Assembly: GCA_963811365.1 (NCBI GenBank)
Contig: CAWEQW010000005.1
Location: 147,167-211,166, forward strand
Reading direction: 5' to 3'
DNA length: 64,000 nt
From: CAWEQW01 sp963811365
GTDB lineage: Bacteria > Actinomycetota > Actinomycetes > Propionibacteriales > Nocardioidaceae
The notes beneath the pieces were generated by a model that saw nothing but the letters and a program-made list of their open reading frames with translations, was not told the origin of the DNA and made no database searches. Below, piece after piece: positions 34,226 through 42,276 of this stretch; position 1 is the stretch's first letter, and each line of letters begins with the position of its first letter. Made by a program: the position numbers and the translations under genes.

Positions 34226-35341
34226 CTACGAGGTCAGTGTCAGGTGCAGGTCTCGGCCGAGGATGCCGGCGAGCCGGGCAACCTGCTGCCCGAGGGCCCC
34301 CTCGGGTGGCCGCCGTTCGTCGAGCCAGACGACCCTGAGCTCGTCGCCCTTCCGGGCCCAGGTCCCGCAGACGACACCGTCGACGATCACCGGATTGGCC
34401 TTGCGGGTGACGGGCTCGCGCCGAGACTGCGGCGTGACGTGGACATCCTTCGTGCCGGGGCCCATGACCCACTGGTCGTGCCCGGGGAGGAAACGCACCG
34501 TGTTCGAGGGCCGCTCCACTATGAGCGAGTCGACGTCCTCCCCCACGACGTACGCCGTGGTGCCGTCGACGTCGACGGCCACGAGCTTCTCGCGGAGCTC
34601 GAACAGCCACCCGTCGAGTCGTTTCCGGCCGGCGCTCAGGCCGTTGCCGAGCCAGTAGTGGATGTGGTCGAGCGTCGCCGGCCCGTAGGTCCGCAGGTAC
34701 GCCGTGATGCTCCGCGGACCCGCGTCGTCGAGCTCGGGGATGCCCCGCCACCTCGGGTTGAGGTCGAGTCGCTGAAAGGTGTGCTGGCCGTGGCGGGGTG
34801 GCCCGAAGCTCATGTCGCCCTGCCAGGTCAGCGGCTTGACGAGGGTTCCCGCGCCCTCGTCGAAGACCGGTCCCAGGTGTCGGTAGGCAGGCTGTCCGGT
34901 CAACACGTCACCCAGCTCGGCGATGGTCAGCGGCCCGTCAATGAGCGCCTCGCGCACCGCCGCCCGGAACTCCGGCCAGTCCGCTGCGGTCAGTCGGTAG
35001 TGCTCCACCCAGCTCGGCAGCTGCCACTGGCGCCCCGCCGATCTGAGGGCGAGGTAGATGCCGCCGTCCTCGGGGGACAGGTAGTGCATCGACCCGCGGA
35101 AGGCGAACGCCTTGATCACCGTCCCGTCCGCCAGCGCCTGCGCGAGCTCCCCAGACCGCGACGTCGTACGGCGCACCCTCACGGCCAGCTCGGCGAGGGA
35201 CTCGTCCATCGACAGCACCGCACCGAGCCGGCGTACGACGCCGGCCACCGACTCCGAGCCCACCGGCTGCAGCAGGTGACGCTCCAACCGCCACGCGAGC
35301 GCCTGGCTCCACGTGACCGAGGCCTCGAAGGGAGTGGTCAT
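34226..35341 (-). CDS. Winged-helix DNA-binding protein of the AlkZ/YcaQ (HTH_42) family
   Basis: The 371-residue protein has the family order: SQALAWRLERHLLQPVG at the N-terminus, VIKAFAFRGSMHYLSPED, LTIAELGDVLTGQPAYRHLG, PLTWQGDMSFGPPRHGQHTF and the C-terminal HDQWVMGPGTKDVHVTP. Members include DNA glycosylases that unhook interstrand crosslinks in antibiotic producers, but many homologues are uncharacterised. ATG 35341 fits the family start; the frame from 35470 adds unrelated residues. It is divergent from the oxidase-like gene at 35410. Confidence 0.85.
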   Translation of the reverse strand: MTTPFEASVTWSQALAWRLERHLLQPVGSESVAGVVRRLGAVLSMDESLAELAVRVRRTTSRSGELAQALADGTVIKAFAFRGSMHYLSPEDGGIYLALRSAGRQWQLPSWVEHYRLTAADWPEFRAAVREALIDGPLTIAELGDVLTGQPAYRHLGPVFDEGAGTLVKPLTWQGDMSFGPPRHGQHTFQRLDLNPRWRGIPELDDAGPRSITAYLRTYGPATLDHIHYWLGNGLSAGRKRLDGWLFELREKLVAVDVDGTTAYVVGEDVDSLIVERPSNTVRFLPGHDQWVMGPGTKDVHVTPQSRREPVTRKANPVIVDGVVCGTWARKGDELRVVWLDERRPPEGALGQQVARLAGILGRDLHLTLTS

Positions 35342-35409
35342 GTCCGTAGCCTCGCATCCGTTGTGGAGCGGGGTGAGCCTTGTCGGTGTGACCTGCCACG
35401 ATTGTCGCC

Positions 35410-35829
35410 ATGGTGGCATGGCACGAGATGGAGGCGGACGAGCCAGAGTTCGCCGCCCGCGTACGAGCACTGTTCCAGGCTCGCAAGCACAAGACCATCG
35501 CGACGCTGCGCGCAGACGGCTCGCCTCGCATCAGCGGCATCGAGACCCAGATCGACACGGAGGTGACCTTCGGCTCGATGGAACGCTCACGGAAGCTGGC
35601 GGACCTGCAGCGTGACCCCCGGCTCGCGCTGCACAGTCCCTCGGTCGACCCGCCCGAGGACGATCCCGGCGGATGGCTCGGAGAGGCCAAGATCTCCGGG
35701 CGGGCAGTTCCGACCGTCGACGGGTTCAGAGTGGACATCTCCGAGGTGGCGCTGACCTATCTCGACCATGGGTTGGTGATCGAGTCCTGGCATCCCGGGC
35801 GCGCGCACACCACACGGGTGCGCGACTGA
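35410..35829 (+). CDS. Pyridoxamine 5'-phosphate oxidase-like flavin/F420-binding protein
   Basis: The 139-residue protein reads FQARKHKTIATLRADGSPRI, then SMERSRKLADLQRDPRLALH, the split-barrel pattern of the PNPOx-like family that binds FMN, F420 or heme. Actinobacterial members often reduce with F420H2 or are of unknown role. CACGAT lies seven bases before the ATG, a weak leaderless-type signal. It is divergent from the AlkZ-like gene. Confidence 0.8.
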   Translation: MVAWHEMEADEPEFAARVRALFQARKHKTIATLRADGSPRISGIETQIDTEVTFGSMERSRKLADLQRDPRLALHSPSVDPPEDDPGGWLGEAKISGRAVPTVDGFRVDISEVALTYLDHGLVIESWHPGRAHTTRVRD

Positions 35830-36202
35830 CCGGGGTCCGCGACCGGAACAGCGACCTCGCCTGCGCGACGTCGCACACGGGCGTCAGCTCTCGACGAGTG
35901 TGGCGAGTCGATCGACCGATGCCCGCAGCCTCTCGGACGTGGTCGCCCTCGCCCGCGCGACTCGTCGGCCATCGTCGACACCGGCTCGGTCTACACCTGA
36001 CGCGCACGCCTCGACCGAACGACGGCAGGTGCTGCGGCGGCTCGGCCCGGCGGTGCACGCCGCCCTCGTCCGCTGGGCCGCATGCCGAGCGCGGCGGGTC
36101 CCGTGCGCAAGCGCGGCCGCCTCCGCGACGGCTGACCACGCTCGCCACGGCGTGGTCTCGCCATCCGACAGCCCGAGGTTCTCGCCGCGATCCGGAAGGC
36201 GA
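35830..36202. other. Scrambled region between intact genes
   Basis: No intact gene is visible. On the minus strand next to 35886 a frame ends as TTSERLRASVDRLATLVES, coding-like but with no upstream continuation, so it is probably the last piece of a lost gene. The rest, up to the DinB fragment at 36203, shows only basic low-complexity translations. The region looks like a deletion scar. Confidence 0.35.
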
Positions 36203-36394
36203 ATGTCCGCAATGTTTCCTAGGGTGGCGGAGCATCTCGAGGAGAAGGTCACCCGGACCGAGCCGGGGTGGCCGCGGCTCGTGGACTTCCCGCTGGCCCA
36301 GTGCCAGTTCATCGTGGTCAACGAGGAATGGCACCACCGGCTCTACGCCGAGCGCGACACCGACGCGCTCACGACGACGACACAGGAGAGCTGA
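36203..36394 (+). pseudogene. C-terminal fragment of a DinB-like protein
   Basis: The last 60 codons read VAEHLEEKVTRTEPGWPRL and then CQFIVVNEEWHHRLYAERDT, which is the C-terminal helix of DinB/DfsB-type proteins, where NEEWEHRLYAERDL includes a metal-binding His. The N-terminal three quarters are missing. It ends two bases before the hydrolase ATG, so the two once formed an operon. A short product could still start at ATG 36203 or 36212. Confidence 0.55.
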
Positions 36395-36395
36395 G

Positions 36396-37079
36396 ATGGA
36401 CATCGTGCTGATCGCCGGAATATGGCTGGACGGCTCCGCCTGGGACGCCGTCGTGCCCGAGCTCGAGAGCCTCGGCCACCGACCGGTGCCACTCACGCTG
36501 CCCGGCCAGGGTGACGGGAACGAGGGCGCCACGTACCAGGACCAGGTCGCCTGCGTGCTGGCGGCCGTCGACGCCGCCGCTGGCCCCGCCCTCGTGGTCG
36601 GCCACTCCGCGGCCGCGACGCTGGCGTGGGTGGCGGCCGACGCCCGACCCGAGAAGTTGGCGCGGGTGGCCTTGATCGGTGGTATGCCCGAGCCCGACGG
36701 GGAGACCTACTTCGGGTTCTTCGAGCCGGTGGAGGGCGTCGTGCCGTTCCCAGGGTGGGAGCCGTTCGAGGGTCCGGACTCCGACGACATGTCACCCGAG
36801 CAGAAGGCGCGCACGGCCGCGAGCGCGATCGCCGTGCCGGCCGCCATCACCCAAGGCACCGTGCACCTCACCGACGAGCGCCGCTACGACGTACCGATCA
36901 GCCTGATATGCCCGGAGTTCACGCCCGCCCAGGCCAAGGAATGGGTCGAGGGCGGCGACGTGCCCGAGCTGGCCAAGGCCTCCCATCTGGAGTACGTCGA
37001 CATCGAGTCTGGCCACTGGCCGATGTTCACCCGGCCGCGAGAGCTCGCGCGGATCCTGGCCGACTGCGCCGACAGGTGA
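36396..37079 (+). CDS. Alpha/beta hydrolase
   Basis: The 227-residue enzyme begins MDIVLIAGIWLDGSAWDAVV with an oxyanion-type turn, has the nucleophile elbow VVGHSAAATLAW (Ser72 region), and the catalytic His in SGHWPMFTRP at the C-terminus. It is of the short-chain esterase-like hydrolase group. CAGGAGAG precedes the ATG. A piece of a paralogue's 3' end is found at 9576-9665. The substrate is unknown. Confidence 0.86.
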   Translation: MDIVLIAGIWLDGSAWDAVVPELESLGHRPVPLTLPGQGDGNEGATYQDQVACVLAAVDAAAGPALVVGHSAAATLAWVAADARPEKLARVALIGGMPEPDGETYFGFFEPVEGVVPFPGWEPFEGPDSDDMSPEQKARTAASAIAVPAAITQGTVHLTDERRYDVPISLICPEFTPAQAKEWVEGGDVPELAKASHLEYVDIESGHWPMFTRPRELARILADCADR

Positions 37080-37118
37080 GGCGCTCAGCTGCGTGAGCAC
37101 CCGGCGCTGAAGCTCTGG

Positions 37119-37832
37119 TCACCCCGCCGCAGTCGGGCGGGCTCGCATGACGCGGAACTCGTTGCCGTCCGGGTCGGCGAGCTCGACGCCCTCGTGGACG
37201 CCTGCCAGACGCGTCGCCCCGAGCGACGTCAGCCTCGCGATCTCGGTCTCGAGATCGGCGACGGACAGCTCGAACCGTTGGCGGTTCCGCCCCTGTCTGG
37301 GAGCCAGAGGCGGGCCGCCCCACGCCAGCTTGGTACCGCCGGACGGCGACTGGATGGCGGTCTCCTGGTCCTGGTCCCACACCAGCGGCCATCCGAGAAC
37401 CTCGTGCCAGAACATCCCGACTGCTCGGGAACCGTCGCAGGCGACCTCACCGAGAGGACCGCAGCCGGCGAGGAAGCCGTTGCCGGCCTCGATCACGCAG
37501 AGCTCGTTGTCGCCCGGATCGCTCAGCACGACGTGCTCCTCCTCGGGCAGCTGGCCGACATCTCGGTGGCGTGCGCCGATGCTGAGCGCCTTCTCGACCG
37601 TGGCCCGCTGCCCCTCGGGACTGGTACTGGTGAGGTGCAGATGCAGTCGGTTGGGCCCGGGCTCTTGGACGGACGCAGCCACGAAGCGCAGCCCGACCTG
37701 CGTCTCGTCGCCCGGCAGCAGCACCCCGCCATCCTCTTCGACGACCTCCCGGCCGAGCATCTCGGCCCAGAAACGGCCCACGGCTGTCGGCTCCCGAACG
37801 TCGAAGGCCACTGCTACAAGGTGTGCAGACAC
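37119..37832 (-). CDS. Two-domain VOC (glyoxalase-like) protein
   Basis: The 237-residue protein contains two glyoxalase-like halves: AVAFDVREPTAVGRFWAEML with HLHLTSTS and LSDPGDNELCVIE, then AVGMFWHEVLGWPLVWDQDQ with RFELSVADLETEIARL and ADPDGNEFRVM. Each half has the paired beta-alpha-beta units of the VOC fold, and the DPxGNE strands provide metal-ligand Glu positions. GTG 37832 is chosen because TAGTGT ends seven bases before it. It converges with the hydrolase gene. Confidence 0.84.
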   Translation of the reverse strand: MSAHLVAVAFDVREPTAVGRFWAEMLGREVVEEDGGVLLPGDETQVGLRFVAASVQEPGPNRLHLHLTSTSPEGQRATVEKALSIGARHRDVGQLPEEEHVVLSDPGDNELCVIEAGNGFLAGCGPLGEVACDGSRAVGMFWHEVLGWPLVWDQDQETAIQSPSGGTKLAWGGPPLAPRQGRNRQRFELSVADLETEIARLTSLGATRLAGVHEGVELADPDGNEFRVMRARPTAAG

Positions 37833-37839
37833 CCTTGCC

Positions 37840-37845
37840 ACACTA
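37840..37845 (-). promoter_or_regulatory. Leaderless-type -10 box (TAGTGT)
   Basis: On the minus strand TAGTGT is followed by GGCAAGG and GTG 37832, a seven-base gap. The box faces the TAGGCT box of the divergent mini-gene at 37907, so this short region holds two back-to-back leaderless promoters. Confidence 0.5.
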
Positions 37846-37894
37846 GACGCTCTTCGTCGCTCCTCGGGCCTGACGTCGTGTCGCCAGGTCACAG

Positions 37895-37900
37895 TAGGCT
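37895..37900 (+). promoter_or_regulatory. Leaderless-type -10 box (TAGGCT)
   Basis: TAGGCT ends six bases before ATG 37907 and there is no Shine-Dalgarno sequence between them, which supports both the promoter and the short gene that follows. Confidence 0.6.
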
Positions 37901-37906
37901 CTTGCC

Positions 37907-38017
37907 ATGTTCGGAGTCGGACCGGCTGAAGCGATCATCCTCGTCCTCGTGGTGGTCGTCGTGCTGTTCCTCGCCGGGCGACTGTTGCGCGGACTGCTAC
38001 GGCTGGGGCGGCGCTAG
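37907..38017 (+). CDS. 36-residue single-pass membrane protein, TatA-like
   Basis: The tiny gene encodes MFGVGPAEAIILVLVVVVVL, then FLAGRLLRGLLRLGRR and TAG. The F-G-x-G-x-x-E start, hydrophobic helix and following basic amphipathic helix copy the N-terminal half of TatA-type proteins, but the acidic tail is missing. A -10 box lies six bases upstream. It could be a very short twin-arginine component or a small membrane regulator. No tatC is near. Confidence 0.6.
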   Translation: MFGVGPAEAIILVLVVVVVLFLAGRLLRGLLRLGRR

Positions 38018-38162
38018 GTTCGACGTGAGCTCCCTGGGCGGGCAGAGATGCCCCTTGCGTTCGATCGAATCGTTGCCTGAAGAGCTCCGATTCTCCCGCT
38101 ACGCAAGGGCATTCTCGTTCTACGCCACGCTCGACTGACTCACCTCATCGGTGTATCCGGGC

Positions 38163-38168
38163 TAAGGT
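38163..38168 (+). promoter_or_regulatory. Leaderless-type -10 box (TAAGGT)
   Basis: TAAGGT is followed by CGAGCAC and GTG 38176, a seven-base gap with no ribosome site, as at other single genes of the window. Confidence 0.55.
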
Positions 38169-38175
38169 CGAGCAC

Positions 38176-38817
38176 GTGCACGAACACAAGCGATTCGACG
38201 ACGCGGCGGCGACGTGGGACGACGACCCCGGCCGCGAGAAGCGACAGGTCGCGGTGGCCAAGGCGATCCAGGAGGCCGTGGACCTCGGCCCCCGAATGAA
38301 GGCTCTCGACGTCGGCGGCGGCACCGGTCGGCTGAGCATCCTGCTCGCCGACCAGGTGGGCTCCGTGGTCGTCACCGACCCGTCCGCCGGCATGGTGCAG
38401 GTCGCACGGGCGCGGATCGGGGCGGCCGGGTTCCGTGACCGGCTGCGCGCCGTCCAGGCGGATCTGACGACAGACCGGCTCGAGGGCAGCTTTGACGTGG
38501 CGTGGAGCTCCATGGCGCTGCACCACGTGCAGGACCTGGACGGACTGCTGCGCTCCCTCGCGGGCCTCTTAGCCGCCGGTAGCCGGCTGTGCATCGCGGA
38601 CCTCGACGAGGATCCCGATGGCGCCTTCCACGCCGACAAGGTGGACTTCGACGGGCACCACGGGTTCGACAGGGAACGCCTCGCCGAACGGTTGGCTCGT
38701 GCCGGCTTCGCCGACATCAGCTTCGTCGACGTCACGACGATCCTCAAGAGCGACCGTGAGTTCGGCATCTTCCTGTGCACGGCGACCAAGTCCCGCGAGC
38801 CCGATGGAGAAGCCTGA
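38176..38817 (+). CDS. Class I SAM-dependent methyltransferase
   Basis: The 213-residue enzyme has motif I MKALDVGGGTGRLSILLAD, an acidic residue after the second strand (VVVTDPSAGMVQVARAR), and WSSMALHHVQDLDGLLRSLA, the Methyltransf_11/25 pattern. Substrate unknown; small-molecule O- or N-methylation is typical. The start GTG follows a -10 box by seven bases. A C-terminal remnant of another methyltransferase-like gene lies at 42568-42780. Confidence 0.87.
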   Translation: MHEHKRFDDAAATWDDDPGREKRQVAVAKAIQEAVDLGPRMKALDVGGGTGRLSILLADQVGSVVVTDPSAGMVQVARARIGAAGFRDRLRAVQADLTTDRLEGSFDVAWSSMALHHVQDLDGLLRSLAGLLAAGSRLCIADLDEDPDGAFHADKVDFDGHHGFDRERLAERLARAGFADISFVDVTTILKSDREFGIFLCTATKSREPDGEA

Positions 38818-38830
38818 GCAGTCAAGCGAC

Positions 38831-39287
38831 TCAGGCGAGACGGAAGGCGGCTGCCAGGGTCCGGTGGATCGTGGCGATGGTCGTGACGTCCAGCGGACCG
38901 TCCGAGCGGAGCCGGGGTAGAGCTTCTCGGGCCACAGCGCTTCGACCCCGCGCGAGGTGAACGATGCTCCGATGAGAGGCCGTCGGCTTCGACGAAGCAC
39001 AGCACGCCGTGAACCGGCACGGAGCCGTCGAGATGGTCCCGGACGACCGCGATCTGTTGGGAACCGTCGACCACGGAGGTGCGGTCCCTGCTCCCGAGAA
39101 TGAGCTTCTCCACTCGCGCGCGCACCCGTCGACCTCGTACGTCGAGGTGCGGGCGGCCGCGGTACCTCTTGGCGTCGATGACGTAGACGCCGGTGGGCGT
39201 GACGGCCAGATGGTCGATGTTGGCTCGGCACGTGCCGGCGTAGCGAAGGCGCATCCGCTTCTCGTCTCGCCCCGACTCCTCATGCAC
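38831..39287 (-). pseudogene. Frameshifted NERD (nuclease-related domain) gene
   Basis: The N-terminal part reads CRANIDHLAVTPTGVYVIDA, KRYRGRPHLDV and GSRDRTSVVDG, the NERD pattern with the Asp and the DAK catalytic-like residues. Two later pieces of the same protein, IGASFTSRGVEALWPEKLYP and GPLDVTTIATIHRTLAAAFR, follow in two other frames, ending at stop 38831. At least two indels are needed. The beginning of the gene, before the NERD core, is also unclear. Confidence 0.65.
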
Positions 39288-39333
39288 GCTGACACGGTAG
39301 AGGCGAACGGGTGGAGGCGCAGGAATCCCCCCG

Positions 39334-39639
39334 CTACCTCGCTCCGCCGTCCTCCGGTGAACCCGAGCCGAACAGCCGGCGCCACCACGACCTCCCGGGA
39401 GATCCTGGCGGTCGACTTGCCCGCTCCCACTCGGACTTGGTCACCAGCTGGCCGGCCGCCCGCTCCTTCGCGACACACTCGGTATGCGCATGACGGCGAC
39501 GGTCGCGGTCACCCTCCGGGGACAGCAGAGTGTTGGGCTGCATCGCCAGCAGGTAGCCATGGCAGATCGGGCACGTGTAGGTCTTCGCCTGCCTGCCTCT
39601 TGCCGGGCGCATGTCCCACCAGCGCACGGGATCCGCCAT
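39334..39639 (-). CDS. Small CxxC protein, conserved hypothetical
   Basis: The 101-residue protein has KTYTCPICHGYLLAMQPNTL, a CPIC zinc-knuckle half, and a later HAHTECVAKE providing His and Cys for the other half, then a basic Trp-rich C-terminus (SWWRRLFGSG). It may bind zinc and nucleic acid. I recognise it as a conserved actinobacterial hypothetical. It precedes the NERD remnant in the same direction. Confidence 0.65.
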   Translation of the reverse strand: MADPVRWWDMRPARGRQAKTYTCPICHGYLLAMQPNTLLSPEGDRDRRRHAHTECVAKERAAGQLVTKSEWERASRPPGSPGRSWWRRLFGSGSPEDGGAR

Positions 39640-39675
39640 CCGGCAAGACTACGACCAGCAGGGTTGACTGGTCCC

Positions 39676-40197
39676 ATGACCACTCGGCTGCTGATCATCG
39701 CGGACACCCACATCCCTCGGCGAGCGCAGCGGCTGCCGCCTCAGCTCGCGGCGGCTGTCCCCCGCGCCGACGTGGTGATCCATGCGGGCGACTGGGTCGA
39801 CGTCTCGGTCCTCGACGATCTCGAGGCCAGGGCCGCACGGCTCGTCGGCGTCTACGGCAACAACGACCACGGGGTCCTGCGTGAGCGCCTTCCCGAGGAG
39901 GCCCAGGTCGAGATCGAGGGGATCCGGTTCGGAGTCGTCCACGAGACAGGCTCGAAGGCCGGCCGAGAGTGGCGCTGCGCGGAGCGGTACTCGGACCTCG
40001 ACGTCCTCGTCTTCGGTCACAGCCACATCCCGTGGGACACCACAACGCCCACCGGGCTGCGGTTGCTGAACCCTGGATCCCCCACCGACCGCCGTCGCCA
40101 GCCGCACGCGACGTACCTCACCGCGACCGCCGACGACCGCCGGCTCTTGGACGTCACGTTTCACGAGCTGCCACGAGCCGACCCGACCCGTCGGTGA
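39676..40197 (+). CDS. YfcE/MJ0936-type metallophosphoesterase
   Basis: The 173-residue enzyme begins TTRLLIIADTHIPRRAQRL and shows the calcineurin-like set: D-x-H (ADTH), GDW (HAGDW), GNNDH, and the GHSH pair (VFGHSHIPW), ending with LLNPGSPTDRRR. All metal ligands are present. Enzymes of this size hydrolyse phosphodiesters in vitro. ATG 39676 is the only start consistent with the motif at residue 10. Confidence 0.9.
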   Translation: MTTRLLIIADTHIPRRAQRLPPQLAAAVPRADVVIHAGDWVDVSVLDDLEARAARLVGVYGNNDHGVLRERLPEEAQVEIEGIRFGVVHETGSKAGREWRCAERYSDLDVLVFGHSHIPWDTTTPTGLRLLNPGSPTDRRRQPHATYLTATADDRRLLDVTFHELPRADPTRR

Positions 40198-40220
40198 GGG
40201 CGCCGACGAGTCGGGCCCGG

Positions 40221-40490
40221 CTACCGGTAGACCCGCACGTCGGCGATCTGCCACCAGTGGCTGTCCCGGTCAGCTCGCCCGCACGTAGCGGATCGGCTTG
40301 TGCGGCACGGTGAGCGTCGTGAGCTGACCGCTGCCGGTGCCGTCCCGCGAGACGGTCCAATGCGTGCCGTCCGTGCTGACCGACACCTGGTAGGCGCGTA
40401 GTCCTGGGACTGCACGACGTCGTTCGGCCAGCCGTACGACGAGGGGCCGGCATCGAGGACCACCTGCCGGATCCGTCGAGCCGCAACGCG
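40221..40490 (-). pseudogene. Remnant of a discoidin (F5/8 type C) domain
   Basis: Three frames give consecutive parts: IRQVVLDAGPSSYGWPNDVV with QSQDY, then AYQVSVSTDGTHWTVSRDG and IRYVRAS, then DSHWWQIADVRVYR with a stop at 40221. This is the F5/8 type C carbohydrate-binding order (Y.V..S.DG..W......G......I....RYVR......WWQIADVRVY). Two indels separate the parts, one after a stop codon. It was probably the 3' end of a secreted glycosidase. Confidence 0.62.
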
Positions 40491-40620
40491 ACCGTGCGGG
40501 ACCTGTTCGTCAAGGACGGGCTGTCGTTCCTGTGCCAGCCGATCGGGTCCTCGGACTTCGTCGACGGACCTGACTACACCTTCGACGACATGCCGGCGGG
40601 GGCTTCGGACTACATGGTCG
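40488..40620 (+). pseudogene. Fragment of a family-30-like glycoside hydrolase
   Basis: The plus-strand frame reads RDLFVKDGLSFLCQPIGSSD then FVDGPDYTFDDMPAG. It matches the segment GLGLSFLRQPIGSSDF.....YTYDD.PAG of GH30 glucosylceramidase-type enzymes. Only about 40 residues remain. It abuts the discoidin remnant on the opposite strand, so the two pieces were brought together by rearrangement, perhaps from one former glycosidase gene. Confidence 0.55.
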
Positions 40621-40627
40621 CAGTAGG

Positions 40628-41167
40628 TCACCGTCTTGTCAGCCACGTGGCAGCGCGTGAGATCGGCCTGCCCCCTGCGCCCTCGCAACGGAAGCGGTCG
40701 AAGCTGGCCCTCAGTGCCCCGTGAGCGTCGAGGGAGAGGTGGACCACCTCTTGGATTCGCCACGTCGAGCCGTCTGAACCAGTGATCTTCCCGTGCGTGG
40801 TGGTCGTGACCACCCGGTCAACTTGGCCGTCGTCGAGGAAGAACCCGGTCTGGTGCTGGATGTAGCTGCCGGCGTAGGCCACCGCCGCTGGGTCATCGGG
40901 TGTGAGCGTCACGGTCGCGGTGACGTCGGTGGTGGCGTGCGCGCTGCCGTCGACCTTCATGATCCCCGAGAGCTGCAGGTGCCGGTCCTCTTCGAGGGCG
41001 CCGGTGAAGTCGGGGCAGCCGGCTCCGAGGCCGTTGACGCTCGTGAAGACGGGGTCCTCGTCGTAGCTGAAGGTCAGGTGCTGCACACCGCTTTCGGCGT
41101 ACGACGGCGCGGCGAGGGAGCTTGCGACGGCGACCGTGACGGCGATGAGTGCGGCGCGCCGCCTCAT
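40628..41167 (-). CDS. Secreted protein of unknown function
   Basis: The 179-residue protein begins MRRRAALIAVTVAVASSLAA followed by PSYA, a clear signal peptide with an A-x-A cleavage site. The mature part is beta-rich (DVTATVTLTPDD, WRIQEVVHLSLD) with cysteines in AGCPDF and FRCEG. Its last residues (GAGGRPISRAATW) may be foreign sequence added at the junction with the GH30 fragment. The ATG overlaps the TGA of a truncated upstream gene. Confidence 0.65.
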   Translation of the reverse strand: MRRRAALIAVTVAVASSLAAPSYAESGVQHLTFSYDEDPVFTSVNGLGAGCPDFTGALEEDRHLQLSGIMKVDGSAHATTDVTATVTLTPDDPAAVAYAGSYIQHQTGFFLDDGQVDRVVTTTTHGKITGSDGSTWRIQEVVHLSLDAHGALRASFDRFRCEGAGGRPISRAATWLTRR

Positions 41168-41262
41168 GCCGTGCGCCGATGCGCGAGGCGGCGGACCACG
41201 ACGGCCAGGCTCGTGACAACGAAGATCAGACGGCCAGCAGGAAGCCGAACCAGGTGATTCGC
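41164..41262 (-). pseudogene. 3' remnant of a membrane protein gene
   Basis: The sequence encodes TWFGFLLAV in one frame and LIFVVTSLAVVVRRLAHRRT in the next, together one transmembrane helix with a basic cytoplasmic end. The TGA (41164-41166) overlaps the ATG of the secreted protein, so this was the first gene of that operon. It is cut off by the recombinase fragment to its right. Confidence 0.45.
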
Positions 41263-41285
41263 CGACGATCAGCCACGCGCCGGAC

Positions 41286-41636
41286 GTGGCGTCTTTGACG
41301 GTGGGGATGCCGCTGAACATGAAGAGCGCGAAGGGCGGTCTGCTCTTCCCCGGCGACCGCACCGACCACATGAGCGTCCGCCACCTGATGGACCGCTACC
41401 GCCCGGCCCGCGAGAACGCCGGTCGCCCGGACCTGACCATCCACCACCTGCGCCACACCGCGCTCACCCTCGCCGGCCAGCACGGGGCGACGGCTGCAGA
41501 GCTCCAGGCTCGCGCCGGCCACTCATCGCAGGCCGCGATGGCGATCTACCAACACGCCACCCTCGACCGGGACCAAGCGCTCGCGGAGAAGATCGGCGCA
41601 ACGTATGACGCATGGCACAAGAACCGCAGATCATGA
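41286..41636 (+). pseudogene. C-terminal catalytic fragment of a tyrosine recombinase (integrase)
   Basis: The fragment has HHLRHTALTLAGQHGATAAE, the HxxR box, then ARAGHSSQAAMAIYQHATLD with the conserved His and the nucleophile Tyr in AIYQH. The first catalytic Arg and the DNA-binding half are missing, so it cannot recombine. A GTG/TTG-type start at 41286 would give 116 residues. It suggests that an integrated element once ended here; the neighbouring genes to the right (HigBA, TIGR02391) fit its cargo. Confidence 0.75.
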
Positions 41637-41644
41637 TCGTTTCG

Positions 41645-41673
41645 TTGGCAGTCTCGGGAGTGTGAACTACAGT
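41645..41673 (+). promoter_or_regulatory. Promoter of the higBA-like operon
   Basis: TTGGCA (41645-41650) and TACAGT (41668-41673) are separated by 17 bases, a near-consensus SigA-type promoter. The hexamer ends eight bases before the former toxin ATG at 41682. The promoter is intact although the toxin gene is dead, so the antitoxin may still be made. Confidence 0.65.
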
Positions 41674-41681
41674 TGACAGCG

Positions 41682-42083
41682 ATGAACGTCGTCACGACGG
41701 ACGTCTACGAAACATGGCTGTGAAAGCTCAAGCGGAAGGATCCACGCACAGCAGCGCGGATCCAGATGCGGGTCGACCGACTCGTCGCCGGGAACCCCGG
41801 CAATGCAGAGGCGATCGGCAGCGGGCTCTCGGAGCTACGGATCCATCATGGCCCGGGCTACCGGGTCTACTACAGGCAACAAGGCGACTTGCTGTAGATC
41901 CTGCTCTGCGGCGGCGACAAGTTCACCCAGGCCAAGGACGTCGAGAAGGCCCACGAGATCGCGAAGGAGTGGGAGAACAATGGCAAAGACCGAGTTCAAG
42001 CCCTACGACTCGGCGGACTACCTGAACTCGCTCGAGGACATCGGCTACTACCTCGAAGCCGTCCTCGAGGAGGCGGGCGATGA
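41682..42083 (+). pseudogene. HigB/RelE-family toxin gene with two nonsense codons
   Basis: One continuous frame reads MNVVTTDVYETWL, stop, KLKRKDPRTAARIQMRVDRL, VAGNPGNAEAIGSGLSELRI, HHGPGYRVYYRQQGDLL, stop, ILLCGGDKFTQAKDVEKAHE. This is the HigB-type toxin of the HI1419 group. TGA replaces the codon after WL (usually Arg) and TAG interrupts GDLL-ILL. No frameshift is needed, so these are point mutations rather than indel errors. The toxin cannot be made full length, while the following antitoxin is intact. Confidence 0.8.
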
Positions 42084-42276
42084 CCCGGCGTTCGTGACTC
42101 AGGCACTCGGCAACATCGCCCGCTCGCAGAACTTCAGCGAGCTTGCCCGCAAGGTCGGGATGAGCCGCGAGGGTCTCTACAAGGCGCTCTCGACCGACGG
42201 CAACCCCAGTTTCGCGACGATCATGAAGGTCGCCAAGGCGCTTGGCCTCAAGATCGAGTTCCACGCGGTCGCCTAG
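41980..42276 (+). CDS. HigA-type antitoxin (HI1420 family, helix-turn-helix)
   Basis: The 98-residue protein reads DSADYLNSLEDIGYYLEAVL, ALGNIARSQNFSELARKVGM and SREGLYKALSTDGNPSFATI, then KVAKALGLKIEFHAV. This is the addiction module antidote family with a C-terminal Cro-like helix-turn-helix. GGAGTGGGAGAACA precedes the ATG. Its toxin partner upstream carries two stop codons, so the antitoxin is an orphan; it may persist as an anti-toxin against related HigB proteins or as a regulator. Confidence 0.88.
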   Translation: MAKTEFKPYDSADYLNSLEDIGYYLEAVLEEAGDDPAFVTQALGNIARSQNFSELARKVGMSREGLYKALSTDGNPSFATIMKVAKALGLKIEFHAVA

